This document shows positions 1-8,803 of a DNA stretch of 47,986 bases, one piece after another. The notes below the pieces were generated by a model. It saw nothing but the letters and a program-made list of their open reading frames with translations, did no database searches and was not told where the DNA came from. Both the position numbers and the translations under genes were made by a program. How positions within the stretch are numbered: the first letter of the stretch is position 1; each line of letters begins with the position of its first letter. This stretch comes from JALOAD01 sp023228995 [NCBI: Candidatus Muiribacterium halophilum] (GTDB taxonomy: Bacteria > Muiribacteriota > Muiribacteriia > Muiribacteriales): the NCBI GenBank assembly GCA_023228995.1, contig JALOAD010000026.1, positions 1 through 47,986 on the forward strand. Direction: 5' to 3'.

Positions 1-21
1 CAACATCTTGCTTTTCTTTGT

Positions 22-80
22 TTAACTTATATTGACTTCAAGCAGAAGCTCTATCGCTTCTATGTCAGCCCCCAGCTTCT
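22..80 (-). pseudogene. Possible out-of-frame 3' continuation of the 98-aa gene
   Basis: Read in the frame one base off from the upstream gene, this segment encodes LKKLGADIEAIELLLEVNIS and then TAA. The composition looks like a real amphipathic helix rather than noise. It joins the upstream frame if the T4 homopolymer at 92-95 had one more base. It could be a sequencing error, a true frameshift or phase variation; this cannot be decided from the sequence alone. Confidence 0.35.
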
Positions 81-377
81 TTAGCTGTGGCTTTTGACGA
101 TGTTGTCTGGCATTCTAAAATCTATAGATATGCCATCAGGATTGTCTATAAAGTCGAGATGCACCATGCGAGGCTCATCTATATTGTATTTTTTAGACAA
201 GTAAACCACTATTGATTGCGTACCAAAATCTGTAAGCTCAACCACTTTTTGTATATCATCTGTGTTGATGTTGTGTCTTTGGACAAGATAGTCAATGATG
301 TTATCTATATCATCTCGGCTAAAACTCGCCTCTCTTTTATGCTCACCTTTAAGTTCGTATAGTATGTTGTGTCTCAT
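81..377 (-). CDS. Hypothetical protein, 98 aa, possibly frameshifted at its 3' end
   Basis: I do not recognise the family. The product is small, acidic and soluble, with no signal peptide. It has its own promoter: a TATAAT -10 at 403-408, with a 9-base inverted repeat (ATTGTATAT/ATATACAAT) just upstream. The TAA stop at 81 may be artificial. One extra T in the TTTT run at 92-95 would continue the frame through a well-formed coding stretch (…LKKLGADIEAIELLLEVNIS) to a stop at 22-24, giving about 122 residues. The GC content of this end is higher than that of the neighbouring genes. Confidence 0.6.
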   Translation of the reverse strand: MRHNILYELKGEHKREASFSRDDIDNIIDYLVQRHNINTDDIQKVVELTDFGTQSIVVYLSKKYNIDEPRMVHLDFIDNPDGISIDFRMPDNIVKSHS

Positions 378-410
378 TTTTTACCTTTTCTAAGATTTTT
401 ATATTATAGT

Positions 411-437
411 ATTGTATATATCTTAAAAATATACAAT
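411..437. promoter_or_regulatory. Operator-like inverted repeat with TATAAT promoter (403-408)
   Basis: The arms ATTGTATAT (411-419) and ATATACAAT (429-437) are perfect, with a 9-base spacer. They lie directly upstream of the minus-strand -10 at 403-408, where a repressor would block RNA polymerase. The centre contains AAGATATAT on the minus strand, the same core found at the parA operon (45042-45061), the parA downstream intergenic region (43945-43984) and 21816-21849. Confidence 0.55.
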
Positions 438-461
438 ATATTTATATTGGCTTTGAATATT

Positions 462-1055
462 TTAAATATCTTTGATGATAATAATATTTGATTCAACATC
501 AGGTAAAATTGCACTAACAGTTAAATACAGATCGCCCTTTTTAAAAGTTTTAGTATTGTTAGCACCATAACTTTCTATTCTAATCATTTGATTATTTTTT
601 ATATTTTTTGGTATTTCAAGAGTTATATCTTCATCAAAATATTTTATTTGTACATCCCCACCAAAAAAAGCCGTTTTTAGTGGTATGTTTATAGTTGTAT
701 ATAGATCATCACCTTTTCTCTCATATTCATTTGATCTTGCAACTTCTACTTTTATAAATAAATTGCCAATTTGATTTTTGAAAGATTTACCTTTTTCTTT
801 TACTCTTAATATTTCACCGTTTTTTATTCCAGCCGGTATCTTTACATCAAAACTAGAATCATCAATAAATACTATATGTGTACCCCCTAGGATAGAAACT
901 GAGAACGGAATTATTATTTTAGTTTGCAAGTCTAAATCAAGCGGTTCAACACTCACTTTGCTATAATATTTATCAATGGAAGAACCTAATTTTATAAATA
1001 TTATAATTGTAATTATTATTAAAATTAAAGGTAGTATTGATTGAAAATTTTCCAT
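462..1055 (-). CDS. Membrane-anchored DnaJ C-terminal (substrate-binding) domain protein without J domain
   Basis: Residues 7-24 form one hydrophobic helix. Residues 40-190 match the two beta-sandwich C-terminal domains of DnaJ/CbpA. Visible hallmarks are the VKIPAGIKNGEILRVKEKG segment, GNLFIKVEV, the F/Y-ERKGDDLYTTI motif, an AFFGGDV segment, and KGDLYLTVSAILP at the end. The J domain that stimulates DnaK and the zinc-finger region are both missing; the anchor takes their place. In known DnaJ proteins this part holds client polypeptides, so this may be a client-holding or decoy co-chaperone at the membrane. It starts three bases after the upstream gene, so the two are probably co-transcribed. 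Confidence 0.8.
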   Translation of the reverse strand: MENFQSILPLILIIITIIIFIKLGSSIDKYYSKVSVEPLDLDLQTKIIIPFSVSILGGTHIVFIDDSSFDVKIPAGIKNGEILRVKEKGKSFKNQIGNLFIKVEVARSNEYERKGDDLYTTINIPLKTAFFGGDVQIKYFDEDITLEIPKNIKNNQMIRIESYGANNTKTFKKGDLYLTVSAILPDVESNIIIIKDI

Positions 1056-1058
1056 TTT

Positions 1059-1664
1059 TTATATCCTTGATTTTTTTGTGATCTTGCTGTATTCTTTAAA
1101 TCTTATAGTAGCATCAGCATACATTTTTTCTTGTGTATTTTTTTCAAATGTATTACTAATCCATTGCAAATAGTTATCATCCAGTTGCGCCCATATTGTA
1201 TCTTTGAATTTACCAAAAGCAATAGATGATTTTTCCGGATCAAAGTTAAAAAAGGGATTTTCTGCTCTTCTTTTAATTTCTGCATAGACAAGATTATGAT
1301 ACTGAGTACCTTCAAGTGTTTCGTCCAATGCCCAGTGCAAATAATTTTGTGGTATATCTTCCCAACTGTACCCTGAATATTTACCAAACAAACATTTTTG
1401 TTTATATAATGGTAATTGTACAAATTCACTATCACTTACAAAATATATTTCTAAATTTTGTTCTTTCGTGTACATTTCTAATTTTTCTTTAGTCCAATAT
1501 GATGAGAGAGTAAAACTGTTTTTGCTTAATAGAAATTTGCCATCAAGGCTTTTTATTAATGTAAAAAAATTATTATATGTATTGGCTGTAAGCTCATCAG
1601 CATTAAGAAATTCATAATTATTTTGGTTATCTAGTTCTTGGTGATATAATTTAATAATACCCAT
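1059..1664 (-). CDS. Protein with two FGK(Y/F)-type repeats (DUF3820/ExoX C-terminal-like)
   Basis: 201 residues, cytosolic. Residues 93-131 (FGKYSGYSWEDIPQNYLHWA) and 150-190 (FGKFKDTIWAQLDDNYLQWI) are two copies of one module. The pattern FGKyxGxxwxdlpxxYLxW is typical of the DUF3820 / exonuclease X C-terminal-like small domain seen in DNA-processing and plasmid proteins. No nuclease catalytic residues are visible, so a nucleic-acid-associated accessory role is only a guess. The start is preceded by AAAGG. The promoter lies at 1785-1790, with an unusually long, structured leader of about 110 bases. The C-terminus is basic (TKKSRI). Confidence 0.65.
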   Translation of the reverse strand: MGIIKLYHQELDNQNNYEFLNADELTANTYNNFFTLIKSLDGKFLLSKNSFTLSSYWTKEKLEMYTKEQNLEIYFVSDSEFVQLPLYKQKCLFGKYSGYSWEDIPQNYLHWALDETLEGTQYHNLVYAEIKRRAENPFFNFDPEKSSIAFGKFKDTIWAQLDDNYLQWISNTFEKNTQEKMYADATIRFKEYSKITKKSRI

Positions 1665-1690
1665 GCTATTAAACCTTTTGTTTAAATACT

Positions 1691-1778
1691 GTAATATGTG
1701 ATTTTAGGAGATTTTAGTTTAATTTACTTTAAAGGGGTGTCGGACTTGTTAAGTTTTTAGATATTTATCACATATTAC
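1691..1778 (-). ncRNA. Structured 5' leader or small RNA bounded by a 12-base inverted repeat
   Basis: Perfect 12-base arms GTAATATGTGAT (1691-1702) and ATCACATATTAC (1767-1778) enclose 64 bases, including a locally GC-rich island (CGACACCCC on the minus strand). A TATAAT -10 at 1785-1790 would start transcription at about the outer arm, so the RNA would begin with one arm and close a long stem. Inner short stems (ACUU/AAGU, CUUUAAAG) are possible. It could be a regulatory leader of the 201-aa gene, a small RNA, or a DNA-level protein site (the ATCACATAT core recurs at 43945). It was not matched to any known riboswitch. Confidence 0.4.
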
Positions 1779-1784
1779 GAATAA

Positions 1785-1825
1785 ATTATAGCATATTTTC
1801 TTTAAAAAGTATATATTATTTCAAA
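1785..1825 (-). promoter_or_regulatory. Promoter with -10 TATAAT and variant 16-base box
   Basis: The minus-strand -10 TATAAT is at 1785-1790, preceded by AAAATATGC. A box TTTGAAATAATATATA (1810-1825) begins 35 bases upstream of the -10. The same box-to-(-10) distance is seen upstream of 10712 and 42853. It drives the 201-aa gene and the DnaJ-like gene. Confidence 0.55.
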
Positions 1826-1840
1826 GAAAATATAATTTTT

Positions 1841-4800
1841 TTACATTGCATGATTTTTTCTGTTTTTATTCCCTCCGGTGAGTTCTTGCTCTACTTCGTT
1901 CAATCTTTGCTTTACTGCTAACAATTCATTTTCTTTATTAAACCCTTTTTTTAGTTCTTCTTCTACAAATTTATTTTCTGCTATAGCATTTTGATATTTT
2001 TCTTCTACATGGATTATCTCATGCGATAAGAAGTTCAATTCTCTATGCAATCTATTTGGAGTAGCAATATTCGATAAACTGCTTGCATCAGTTTGTATCT
2101 CTTTAGTATCTCCGTTCGGAATTTTTATAAAAAGTGAAACATTCGCTTCTTTAAATAGATTTGAATTGTAGTGTTTCAAGTCTTCTGCTGTAATATCAGT
2201 TTTGCCGTTAAACTCGATTTCTAATTTCATATTCCCAAAGTATCCGACTACCATGTCTTTTTTAATTTTTGACAAAATTGAAAAATAATGGTTCATCTCC
2301 CCGCGTGTAGTCAAATACATATTGTCATCTTCTAAATTTTTCAATATTTCACTATATTTTTCTAGTGAATTTTTACTTAATTTATCATTTTTGTTATTAA
2401 ATAAATTATTTTCAAATAGATTAATATTGTGTTTTAAATGTTCTATGACATCATCATCTTTTTGTACTTTGAAATAAAAGATCTTGTTTGAAATTTCAGT
2501 GATGTTCTTTTCATTTTCGGCAATGCTTTTTTGATTTGCTTCAACCAAATTATCATAAATTTCATATTGTATTTTATGATTTTTTGCAATTTCATATTTT
2601 TGATCATAATTGTCAATAATATTAAGATTTTTATGTAAAGTATCTTCTAGTCTTATAAGATTGTTAAAATAAGATTTTTTTAGATTATCCAATTCTTTTA
2701 GTTTTTCATTTAGTTTTAATTGCTCTAAAAAGAGAGGATTACCGCTTGAAAGTGCTTTCATTTTAGCACTACTCATACTTTCTAATTCATTATCATCTTC
2801 AATTTCTCTTTCACTGCAAGACAATTTTATTTGCTCAATAAATTCGGCTTTTTTCTTAATAATATCCCACAAGTTTTCATCAAGAGTGTCTTTTATAGCA
2901 TATCTAAAAATTTCAATTTCAAAATTTTTGTTTTCTCTATGATGTTCTATAAAATTATCAATATTAATATTGAGATTTTCTACAGTTTGCGCAAACTCTC
3001 TTGTTTTTTCTTTTTTTAGTTCCGGATCAGTTTCTTGCAAAGAATCATTGAATTGATTGAACATTGTTGCAATTAAGTTACCTTGTCTGATTATTCTGCC
3101 TTCCCTTTGCTCCAAATCTGACGGCTTCCAAGGGATATCAAGATGATGTAATGCAACAAGCCTATTTTGTACATTAACGCCTGCTCCAAGCTTAGGAGTA
3201 GAACCAAGCAAAAATCTTATCTTACCGTCATTAACATCTCTAAAAAGTTCTAACTGTTTTATTTGTGTATCATAGTCGTGTATAAATGCTATTTGATTTT
3301 CAGGAATACCTTTATTTATCAAATTTGCTTTAATATTGTTATATATATCAAAATTAATTTCAAAACTTCTTGTATCCATCTTTTCGATCTCTTCGTAAGC
3401 TTTTTCTACCATTTCCTCCGTTGATTGTAAATCTTCGGTAATTGCTAATAATTCAAGATATTTTATTCTTTCTTTTTCATTTGATTTTTTAGGCGTACCA
3501 ATATCGCTAAATATTAATTGAGTACCTTTAAAATAATCAAATTCATAATATTTTGTTATAGCTTTATTTATCAATTGATTGATTTTGTTATCTTCACTAT
3601 CAGGTAATTCTGAATTAATTAATCTCATGTCAATAGATGCTTTTTTTGCATCAGTTGTAATGGATAGCATATTATCATCGCCTTTTTTCAAAGGATATGT
3701 AATATTTTCGCTTCTTCCAATAAGAGAATGTTTAGGATATTTCCCATATTCATCAGGTTCGCCTAAAAATTGTTTTTGTTGATCATTTTTGTCATTGATA
3801 ACAAAAGTATGCGCATTATTTTTGAGTTTTGGGATATTCAATTCTTTGCCGACAAGTTTCATATCACTGATCATTTGTTGTCTTGTAATAATGTCCGCCG
3901 TTGATTTATACATATTCATCAGTTCAGGCAAATTTTTATATCTTGATAATCTGTTTACTAGCTTGTGTTTTCCGGTTGGTGACAATTCCCATGTTTTTTC
4001 AACTTTTGCAAATTGTCTGATCCAGTTATCTAAATGCAATATGCCTTTTTTTTCCAAATCTTTATAATTAATATATTTACCTATTGTATATAGCTCAACT
4101 AATGAATTTGATATAGGAGTACCGCTCAAAAGAGCAATGTTTTTACCATCAAAATTTCTATTAAAATATTGTGTTTTAATATAAAAATCCCATGCTTTAT
4201 TTGAACCCTTTGGATTACCCATACCGCGAACATTATTTAATTTACTAATAAATTGTAAATTTTTATAGAGATGCGCTTCGTCAATTGTAATAAAATCAAT
4301 TCCAATTTTATCGATGTATATCTCATCATCTTTTGGAATGGCATTAACCAACTTATCCAATTTTACCAATAAGTCTTTTTTTTGTTTTTCCAATTGTTTA
4401 ATAGTCTGTTTTTTTACATTGTATTGCATTTCACCATCGTCATTGATAGTAACGATTTGTTCGTCTAGTAGTTCAACTGTTTCGTTTATCATGTCTTGCT
4501 CTAAATTTTGTGGGTTATTGATTTTATTGAGTTGAGAGTGTCCTATAATAATTGCGTCATAATTATCAACTGACATTTTCATAAAAAGTTTTTTTCTGTT
4601 TTCCTTGGTAAAATCATTTTCATTTGCTACAAGTATTTTTGCATTTGGGTATAGTTTCATAAAATCTTTACCAAATTGTTCAACAACGGTTTTAGGAGTT
4701 GCGATCAGTGCTTTATTAATAATACCAAGTCTTTTCATTTCCATTATGCCAGCAATAGCAGTAAAGGTTTTACCAGTTCCGACCGTATGATCTAAATATA

Positions 4801-7573
4801 CTTTTCTATCTTGAACCATTCTATATACCGCATTTTTTTGGTGTGGTCTTAATTCAATGATATCATCATCAACTTTGCCTTGAAAGGTTAAATGCCCACC
4901 ATCGTATTTTCTTATAACTTCGCGATTAAAAAGATTATTATATATAGTTTCTAGCTCATTGCGAGCTTCTCTGTCACCAAGAATAAATGTTTCAAATTCT
5001 TGTTTAATTTGTGTTAGTTTATTATTAGCATTTGATGTTTCGATTTCATTAAATACTTCTTTGTCGTCAATTTTGTCATAAACTTTAAGTTCGCTCATAT
5101 TGAACCCTGCCATGACTATGCTTTTTAAATTTTTTCTTTTTGTAGCATAAGTTAATTCAGCGTAGTCTTTTGCTCTAAAATAAGCATTAAAAGAAGATGA
5201 AAATTTATCATAATGGACACTTGTATCATTATCACCGGTAATTTTAGTTAAAAATTTTTCATAGTATTTATTTGGTATCCAGTTAGAACCAAATTCAAAA
5301 GCAATATCGGTAATCTGCACGTCTTTTGGCAAAATATTGAATAGATCTTTTTTGTAATTTAAATTTATTTCATTTTCATGTTTTGTTTTGACATCACCGC
5401 TTAAAAACTCTTCTTTTGTAATCCAAATATCATTATACTTATAAAGTAATTTTTTATCTTCTGCTTCTTTAATAATTATATCTTTACTGCTATCACGAAG
5501 TTCAGATATCAAATTCAAATCAACTTTGCCTTTAATATTGAGTGATATATTGATTGCATCTTCTAAATTATCTGCTTTGTCAGGCATTAAAAAAGGATAT
5601 TGTGTTCTTGTCATAAAGATAGGTGCTTTTTTAGCACTTTCTTTTTTTATACTTCTTGTTTTGTTGGTTGAACTTTGTTCTATTGTTTCGTTTTTATAAT
5701 CTTCTTCCAACACCAAAAGAGATATAGATCTGCTATCATTAGAAAAAAGTCTTTTGTTCGTTGATTTGTTTAAATACCCAAAATCTTTTACATATTTGTC
5801 ATAAAGTTTATTTAGTTTAGTTCTCTCTTTTTCTATTTCTGTGTTATCGTTTTTGTCTAATTGCAATTGCAGGTTTTTAAGATTTTCAAGACAATCGGCG
5901 ATATCTAATTGGCTTTGATAATTTAAAGCCGAGCTATCTCGCAAATTATTATTAACAACTAAATATCTTTTTTCTTCATTGACATCATCTACTCTCATAA
6001 TAATTTTATTATCAATTAAAGCTGTATGTCCGACTTTAATATTTACATCAAAACCTTGTTTTTTGTCTTGATTTAATTGTTCATTATCAAGATCTAAATA
6101 ATCAAATATTTTTCTGTTAAGATGTGTATCGTTGATTTTTGTAAAAGCTCTATCAACTTCTTTTTTTATATCTTTAGTATCATCAAATTCAACTGTACCT
6201 TTAATGCCAAACTGAGAAGTTGTATCTTGCCATTGCCCTATGATCATATCTTGGTTATTTACAAAATATTCATTAAATTCTGTTTCAACTTTTTTTATTC
6301 CTGCATTGTTAATAAAGTTTTTATCATCATCTATAAGCTTGATTTCATTTCTAAATCGTTTTCTGAAAAAAATAACATCTGTGATAACTTCTGTTTTTGC
6401 ATTATCTTTAAAGGCGGTACTCGGTAATCGTACTGCTCCGAGAAGATCTGCGCTTTTGCTAATGTCTATTTTAGTATCGATGTTCTTACTATCCAAAAAA
6501 GAATTAGTAATTACAATTCCCATAATTCCGCCTTCTTTTAGCGAATCAAGAGATTTTTTAATAAAATAATTATGTATCGTCAATCCATCAATCTTCGATG
6601 AACCGTAAGGCGGATTTGATATAACTAGATCATATTCTTTTTCTATTTCAAATTTTTCAAAAGGTAGATTATACACATTTGCCTTTGGTGCAAGATGTTT
6701 TGAGATAATGCAACAATTTTTATCTATATCGACACAATCTATTGAACTGCTGTCATAAAGCTTTTGGGGCATAGTCTGCAAGAATATTCCACTACCAACC
6801 GAAGGTTCAAGTATTCTACCGCCTGCAAAGCCCATATTTTCTATTTTATCCCATATGCCTTGTGCTACATAAGCAGGAGTATAAAAACTGTCTAAAACTG
6901 TGCTTCTAGCTATTGCATATTCATCTCCGATTAAGAGTTGTGGCAAATTTTCTTTTAATTCGCCGAACTTGCCGTTTTCTCTTATTCTATCATTTGACAA
7001 GTTTGAATAAAAAGCATTTTGGATACCACCCCATCCGGTGAAATTTGATAATTTTTTTAGTTCTTCATTGCTTAATGAAGTTGCTTGTTTATAATCAAGA
7101 TCAAGTGATTTGATCAGCGATAACGCATTGATGTTATTTTCGAGTTTTTCTATATTAGTATATTTGACATCAAGATAATCAATTTCTTTGTCAAAATTAT
7201 ATTTTTGTGGTTTTTCTTTTTTAAGTTGAACTTCATCTACTATATCTTTTTTTATTATAGGAATAGTAGTTTTAACCAAATCAATTGTCTTGATCGTGTT
7301 TTCTTCTATTTTTCTTTGTTGTAATTCTTGTGAGTATTGTGTTGATAGATTATATAAAGCTTCTAAATTTGAAGTGATTTTATTATTCGCCGAGTAATGT
7401 TTATACCAATCACTATAATTATTTAAAAGTATTACTTTTAAATGCTCATTAATATAATCATTTTCATAGTTATTTAGTTCTTGTTCAAATAAGATTTTTT
7501 TGTTGTAATATATTATCCCAGTTTGACCGAATAGATCATGGTTAATTGCAAATTCTAAATCATCAATATTCAT
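1841..7573 (-). CDS. Giant N6-adenine methyltransferase / SNF2-type helicase fusion
   Basis: 1910 residues. An N12-class methyltransferase region (about 165-430) carries LSNFTGWGG, motif I EPSVGSG (256-262) and motif IV NPPYG (320-324). A superfamily 2 helicase follows, with Walker A HTVGTGKT (about 930), DEAH in ITIDEAHLYKN (about 1097), SGTPISNS motif III and the EQREGRIIRQGN motif VI (about 1490). The last 270 residues are coiled coil. Such fusions are known on conjugative elements and phages (for example orfQ of Helicobacter TFS elements, DarB of phage P1), where they modify or protect incoming DNA. I infer the same role here. It is monocistronic, with TATAAT at 7603-7608 and AGAGG before the ATG. 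No nuclease motif is evident. Confidence 0.88.
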   Translation of the reverse strand: MNIDDLEFAINHDLFGQTGIIYYNKKILFEQELNNYENDYINEHLKVILLNNYSDWYKHYSANNKITSNLEALYNLSTQYSQELQQRKIEENTIKTIDLVKTTIPIIKKDIVDEVQLKKEKPQKYNFDKEIDYLDVKYTNIEKLENNINALSLIKSLDLDYKQATSLSNEELKKLSNFTGWGGIQNAFYSNLSNDRIRENGKFGELKENLPQLLIGDEYAIARSTVLDSFYTPAYVAQGIWDKIENMGFAGGRILEPSVGSGIFLQTMPQKLYDSSSIDCVDIDKNCCIISKHLAPKANVYNLPFEKFEIEKEYDLVISNPPYGSSKIDGLTIHNYFIKKSLDSLKEGGIMGIVITNSFLDSKNIDTKIDISKSADLLGAVRLPSTAFKDNAKTEVITDVIFFRKRFRNEIKLIDDDKNFINNAGIKKVETEFNEYFVNNQDMIIGQWQDTTSQFGIKGTVEFDDTKDIKKEVDRAFTKINDTHLNRKIFDYLDLDNEQLNQDKKQGFDVNIKVGHTALIDNKIIMRVDDVNEEKRYLVVNNNLRDSSALNYQSQLDIADCLENLKNLQLQLDKNDNTEIEKERTKLNKLYDKYVKDFGYLNKSTNKRLFSNDSRSISLLVLEEDYKNETIEQSSTNKTRSIKKESAKKAPIFMTRTQYPFLMPDKADNLEDAINISLNIKGKVDLNLISELRDSSKDIIIKEAEDKKLLYKYNDIWITKEEFLSGDVKTKHENEINLNYKKDLFNILPKDVQITDIAFEFGSNWIPNKYYEKFLTKITGDNDTSVHYDKFSSSFNAYFRAKDYAELTYATKRKNLKSIVMAGFNMSELKVYDKIDDKEVFNEIETSNANNKLTQIKQEFETFILGDREARNELETIYNNLFNREVIRKYDGGHLTFQGKVDDDIIELRPHQKNAVYRMVQDRKVYLDHTVGTGKTFTAIAGIMEMKRLGIINKALIATPKTVVEQFGKDFMKLYPNAKILVANENDFTKENRKKLFMKMSVDNYDAIIIGHSQLNKINNPQNLEQDMINETVELLDEQIVTINDDGEMQYNVKKQTIKQLEKQKKDLLVKLDKLVNAIPKDDEIYIDKIGIDFITIDEAHLYKNLQFISKLNNVRGMGNPKGSNKAWDFYIKTQYFNRNFDGKNIALLSGTPISNSLVELYTIGKYINYKDLEKKGILHLDNWIRQFAKVEKTWELSPTGKHKLVNRLSRYKNLPELMNMYKSTADIITRQQMISDMKLVGKELNIPKLKNNAHTFVINDKNDQQKQFLGEPDEYGKYPKHSLIGRSENITYPLKKGDDNMLSITTDAKKASIDMRLINSELPDSEDNKINQLINKAITKYYEFDYFKGTQLIFSDIGTPKKSNEKERIKYLELLAITEDLQSTEEMVEKAYEEIEKMDTRSFEINFDIYNNIKANLINKGIPENQIAFIHDYDTQIKQLELFRDVNDGKIRFLLGSTPKLGAGVNVQNRLVALHHLDIPWKPSDLEQREGRIIRQGNLIATMFNQFNDSLQETDPELKKEKTREFAQTVENLNINIDNFIEHHRENKNFEIEIFRYAIKDTLDENLWDIIKKKAEFIEQIKLSCSEREIEDDNELESMSSAKMKALSSGNPLFLEQLKLNEKLKELDNLKKSYFNNLIRLEDTLHKNLNIIDNYDQKYEIAKNHKIQYEIYDNLVEANQKSIAENEKNITEISNKIFYFKVQKDDDVIEHLKHNINLFENNLFNNKNDKLSKNSLEKYSEILKNLEDDNMYLTTRGEMNHYFSILSKIKKDMVVGYFGNMKLEIEFNGKTDITAEDLKHYNSNLFKEANVSLFIKIPNGDTKEIQTDASSLSNIATPNRLHRELNFLSHEIIHVEEKYQNAIAENKFVEEELKKGFNKENELLAVKQRLNEVEQELTGGNKNRKNHAM

Positions 7574-7602
7574 ATAAGTAACCTCTATATTTTATTTTTA
7601 TA

Positions 7603-7641
7603 ATTATAACCTAAAAAAACAAGTTACTAAAATAATATATA
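7603..7641 (-). promoter_or_regulatory. Promoter of the methyltransferase-helicase with exact 16-base box on the opposite strand
   Basis: The -10 TATAAT is at 7603-7608 on the minus strand. A perfect copy of ACTAAAATAATATATA is at 7626-7641 on the plus strand. It sits upstream of the -10 in inverted orientation compared with the copies at 42904 and 46029. That is easier to explain as a protein-binding site than as a fixed promoter element. Confidence 0.55.
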
Positions 7642-7665
7642 CTTTTGATAAAAAAACTATATTAA

Positions 7666-8289
7666 TTATCTTCTTTTGACAATTTTTTTAATATCGTTTT
7701 TTTCGGATTGATGTAGTTCTTCTTTGTTTTCTAACACCGACCATCCCATTTTGTTAATATAAGCTAGTGCATCATGATCATTTTTATAATCATCTTTGAT
7801 TTTTGCAATACCCTTATCAACCAATGCAACTGTTTTATAATCGCCGTTCTCTAAAGTTTTTTTATCCCAAACAACGGCATCAACTCCGCCCATATGCCCA
7901 CATCCAAATCTATTTTCAGTATCTTTTTCTATTCCTGCTTGTTTATCGTTATTGAATAATTTAGGTTGGATACCGTCAAAAAATTGAATTGCATTAATTG
8001 GATATCCGGTGCATAACCCACCATCATATTCTTGAAAATCTATATCTTCTTCAAATTCATGATTTTCAACATCCAGCCCTTTGATTTTATTTAGATCACA
8101 TTCATATTCCCATATGTCCATCATATAATTAAAGTATTCTTCACCCCTTATATTATCCTCACCTTGATCTGTTTCCCAAATATGATAAAGTAATTTTTCT
8201 GAATCATCATAAAAACACACTTTGCCATTGTCCTCTAAAATTTTTGCTAAATTTTCATCACTATATGATTCTCTATCATAATTAAACAT
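7666..8289 (-). CDS. Hypothetical acidic cytosolic protein, 207 aa
   Basis: I do not recognise the family. It is highly acidic in the first 120 residues (many D/E, FEEDIDFQEYDGG). A glycine/cysteine segment RFGCGHMGGVDAVVWDKK sits near the middle, and the C-terminus is basic (KKIVKRR). There is no signal peptide or membrane helix. It is the last gene of the long envelope operon, 14 bases after the preceding small exported protein, so it may serve the transfer machine from the cytoplasm. Confidence 0.6.
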   Translation of the reverse strand: MFNYDRESYSDENLAKILEDNGKVCFYDDSEKLLYHIWETDQGEDNIRGEEYFNYMMDIWEYECDLNKIKGLDVENHEFEEDIDFQEYDGGLCTGYPINAIQFFDGIQPKLFNNDKQAGIEKDTENRFGCGHMGGVDAVVWDKKTLENGDYKTVALVDKGIAKIKDDYKNDHDALAYINKMGWSVLENKEELHQSEKNDIKKIVKRR

Positions 8290-8303
8290 CTGTTAGCTCC
8301 TTT

Positions 8304-8531
8304 TTATATTGATAATTTATTTTGTATTGCGTAAGAATTTTCAAGTTTTTTATTTATGACATTACTATTAAATTTAAGTTTGATGATTCTTTTTAAATTT
8401 AATTTTTCTTCTTCTAATTTTGAAATAATATCATTGTTTTTTTTATTAATTTTTTCAATTTCATCAATAGCTTTTGCATATGATACATCTATTAAGACAA
8501 CCGAAAATAATACAAAATATAAGAATTTCAT
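8304..8531 (-). CDS. Small exported helical protein, 75 aa
   Basis: An N-terminal signal peptide (hydrophobic residues 4-17, ending VSYAKA) is followed by about 55 residues of charged heptad-like helix. The start overlaps the upstream 91-aa gene by four bases (ATGA type), so translation is coupled. It belongs to a group of tiny exported helical proteins in this window (see also 15820, 29472, 34249, 34558, 38339), each next to a transfer-channel gene. Function unknown. Confidence 0.55.
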   Translation of the reverse strand: MKFLYFVLFSVVLIDVSYAKAIDEIEKINKKNNDIISKLEEEKLNLKRIIKLKFNSNVINKKLENSYAIQNKLSI

Positions 8532-8803
8532 CTCTTCTTCTTTATAATTTTATGTAAAATATTCATCACCGGCAATCTGTTTTTGTCAAAATATCGATAT
8601 GTTGAATATTTAAAAACCGGAAACATTAAAAATGTAGCTACACCCAATCCTTTGACATTAAATCCAAAATATAAAAAACAAAGAGCCGTTAATATAAAAC
8701 CTGCTTTTGTGAAAAACATCATAAACAAACCCAATTTAATTTTATATTGATCTTCATAGATAATATCTCTAAGATTATTTTTTAAGTTATCATTATTTGT
8801 CAT
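8528..8803 (-). CDS. Small inner-membrane protein, possibly VirB3/TraL-like
   Basis: 91 residues with two hydrophobic stretches (about 23-46 and 51-63) and a basic C-terminus (IIKKKR). Size, topology and position inside an operon of channel proteins resemble VirB3/TraL, the small partner of the VirB4 ATPase. There is no sequence motif to prove it. It overlaps both neighbours by four bases, so expression is tightly coupled. Confidence 0.45.
   Translation of the reverse strand: MTNNDNLKNNLRDIIYEDQYKIKLGLFMMFFTKAGFILTALCFLYFGFNVKGLGVATFLMFPVFKYSTYRYFDKNRLPVMNILHKIIKKKR

Noticed and set aside
1103-1435. Minus-strand open frame of 110 codons inside the 201-aa gene
   Set aside because: Alternate frame of a gene with clear repeated FGK-type domains; its composition is not protein-like.
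1741-1762. GC-rich patch (minus strand AAGTCCGACACCCC) as a nic site
   Set aside because: It faintly recalls relaxase nick regions, but no match to a known consensus could be shown and it is 38 kb from the relaxase gene; kept only as part of the structured leader.
3579-6569. Several plus-strand open frames opposite the methyltransferase-helicase
   Set aside because: Cys/Phe/Ile-rich shadows of an intact gene with all family motifs.
8528-8803. Firm assignment of VirB3
   Set aside because: Only size, two helices and position support it; kept as tentative.
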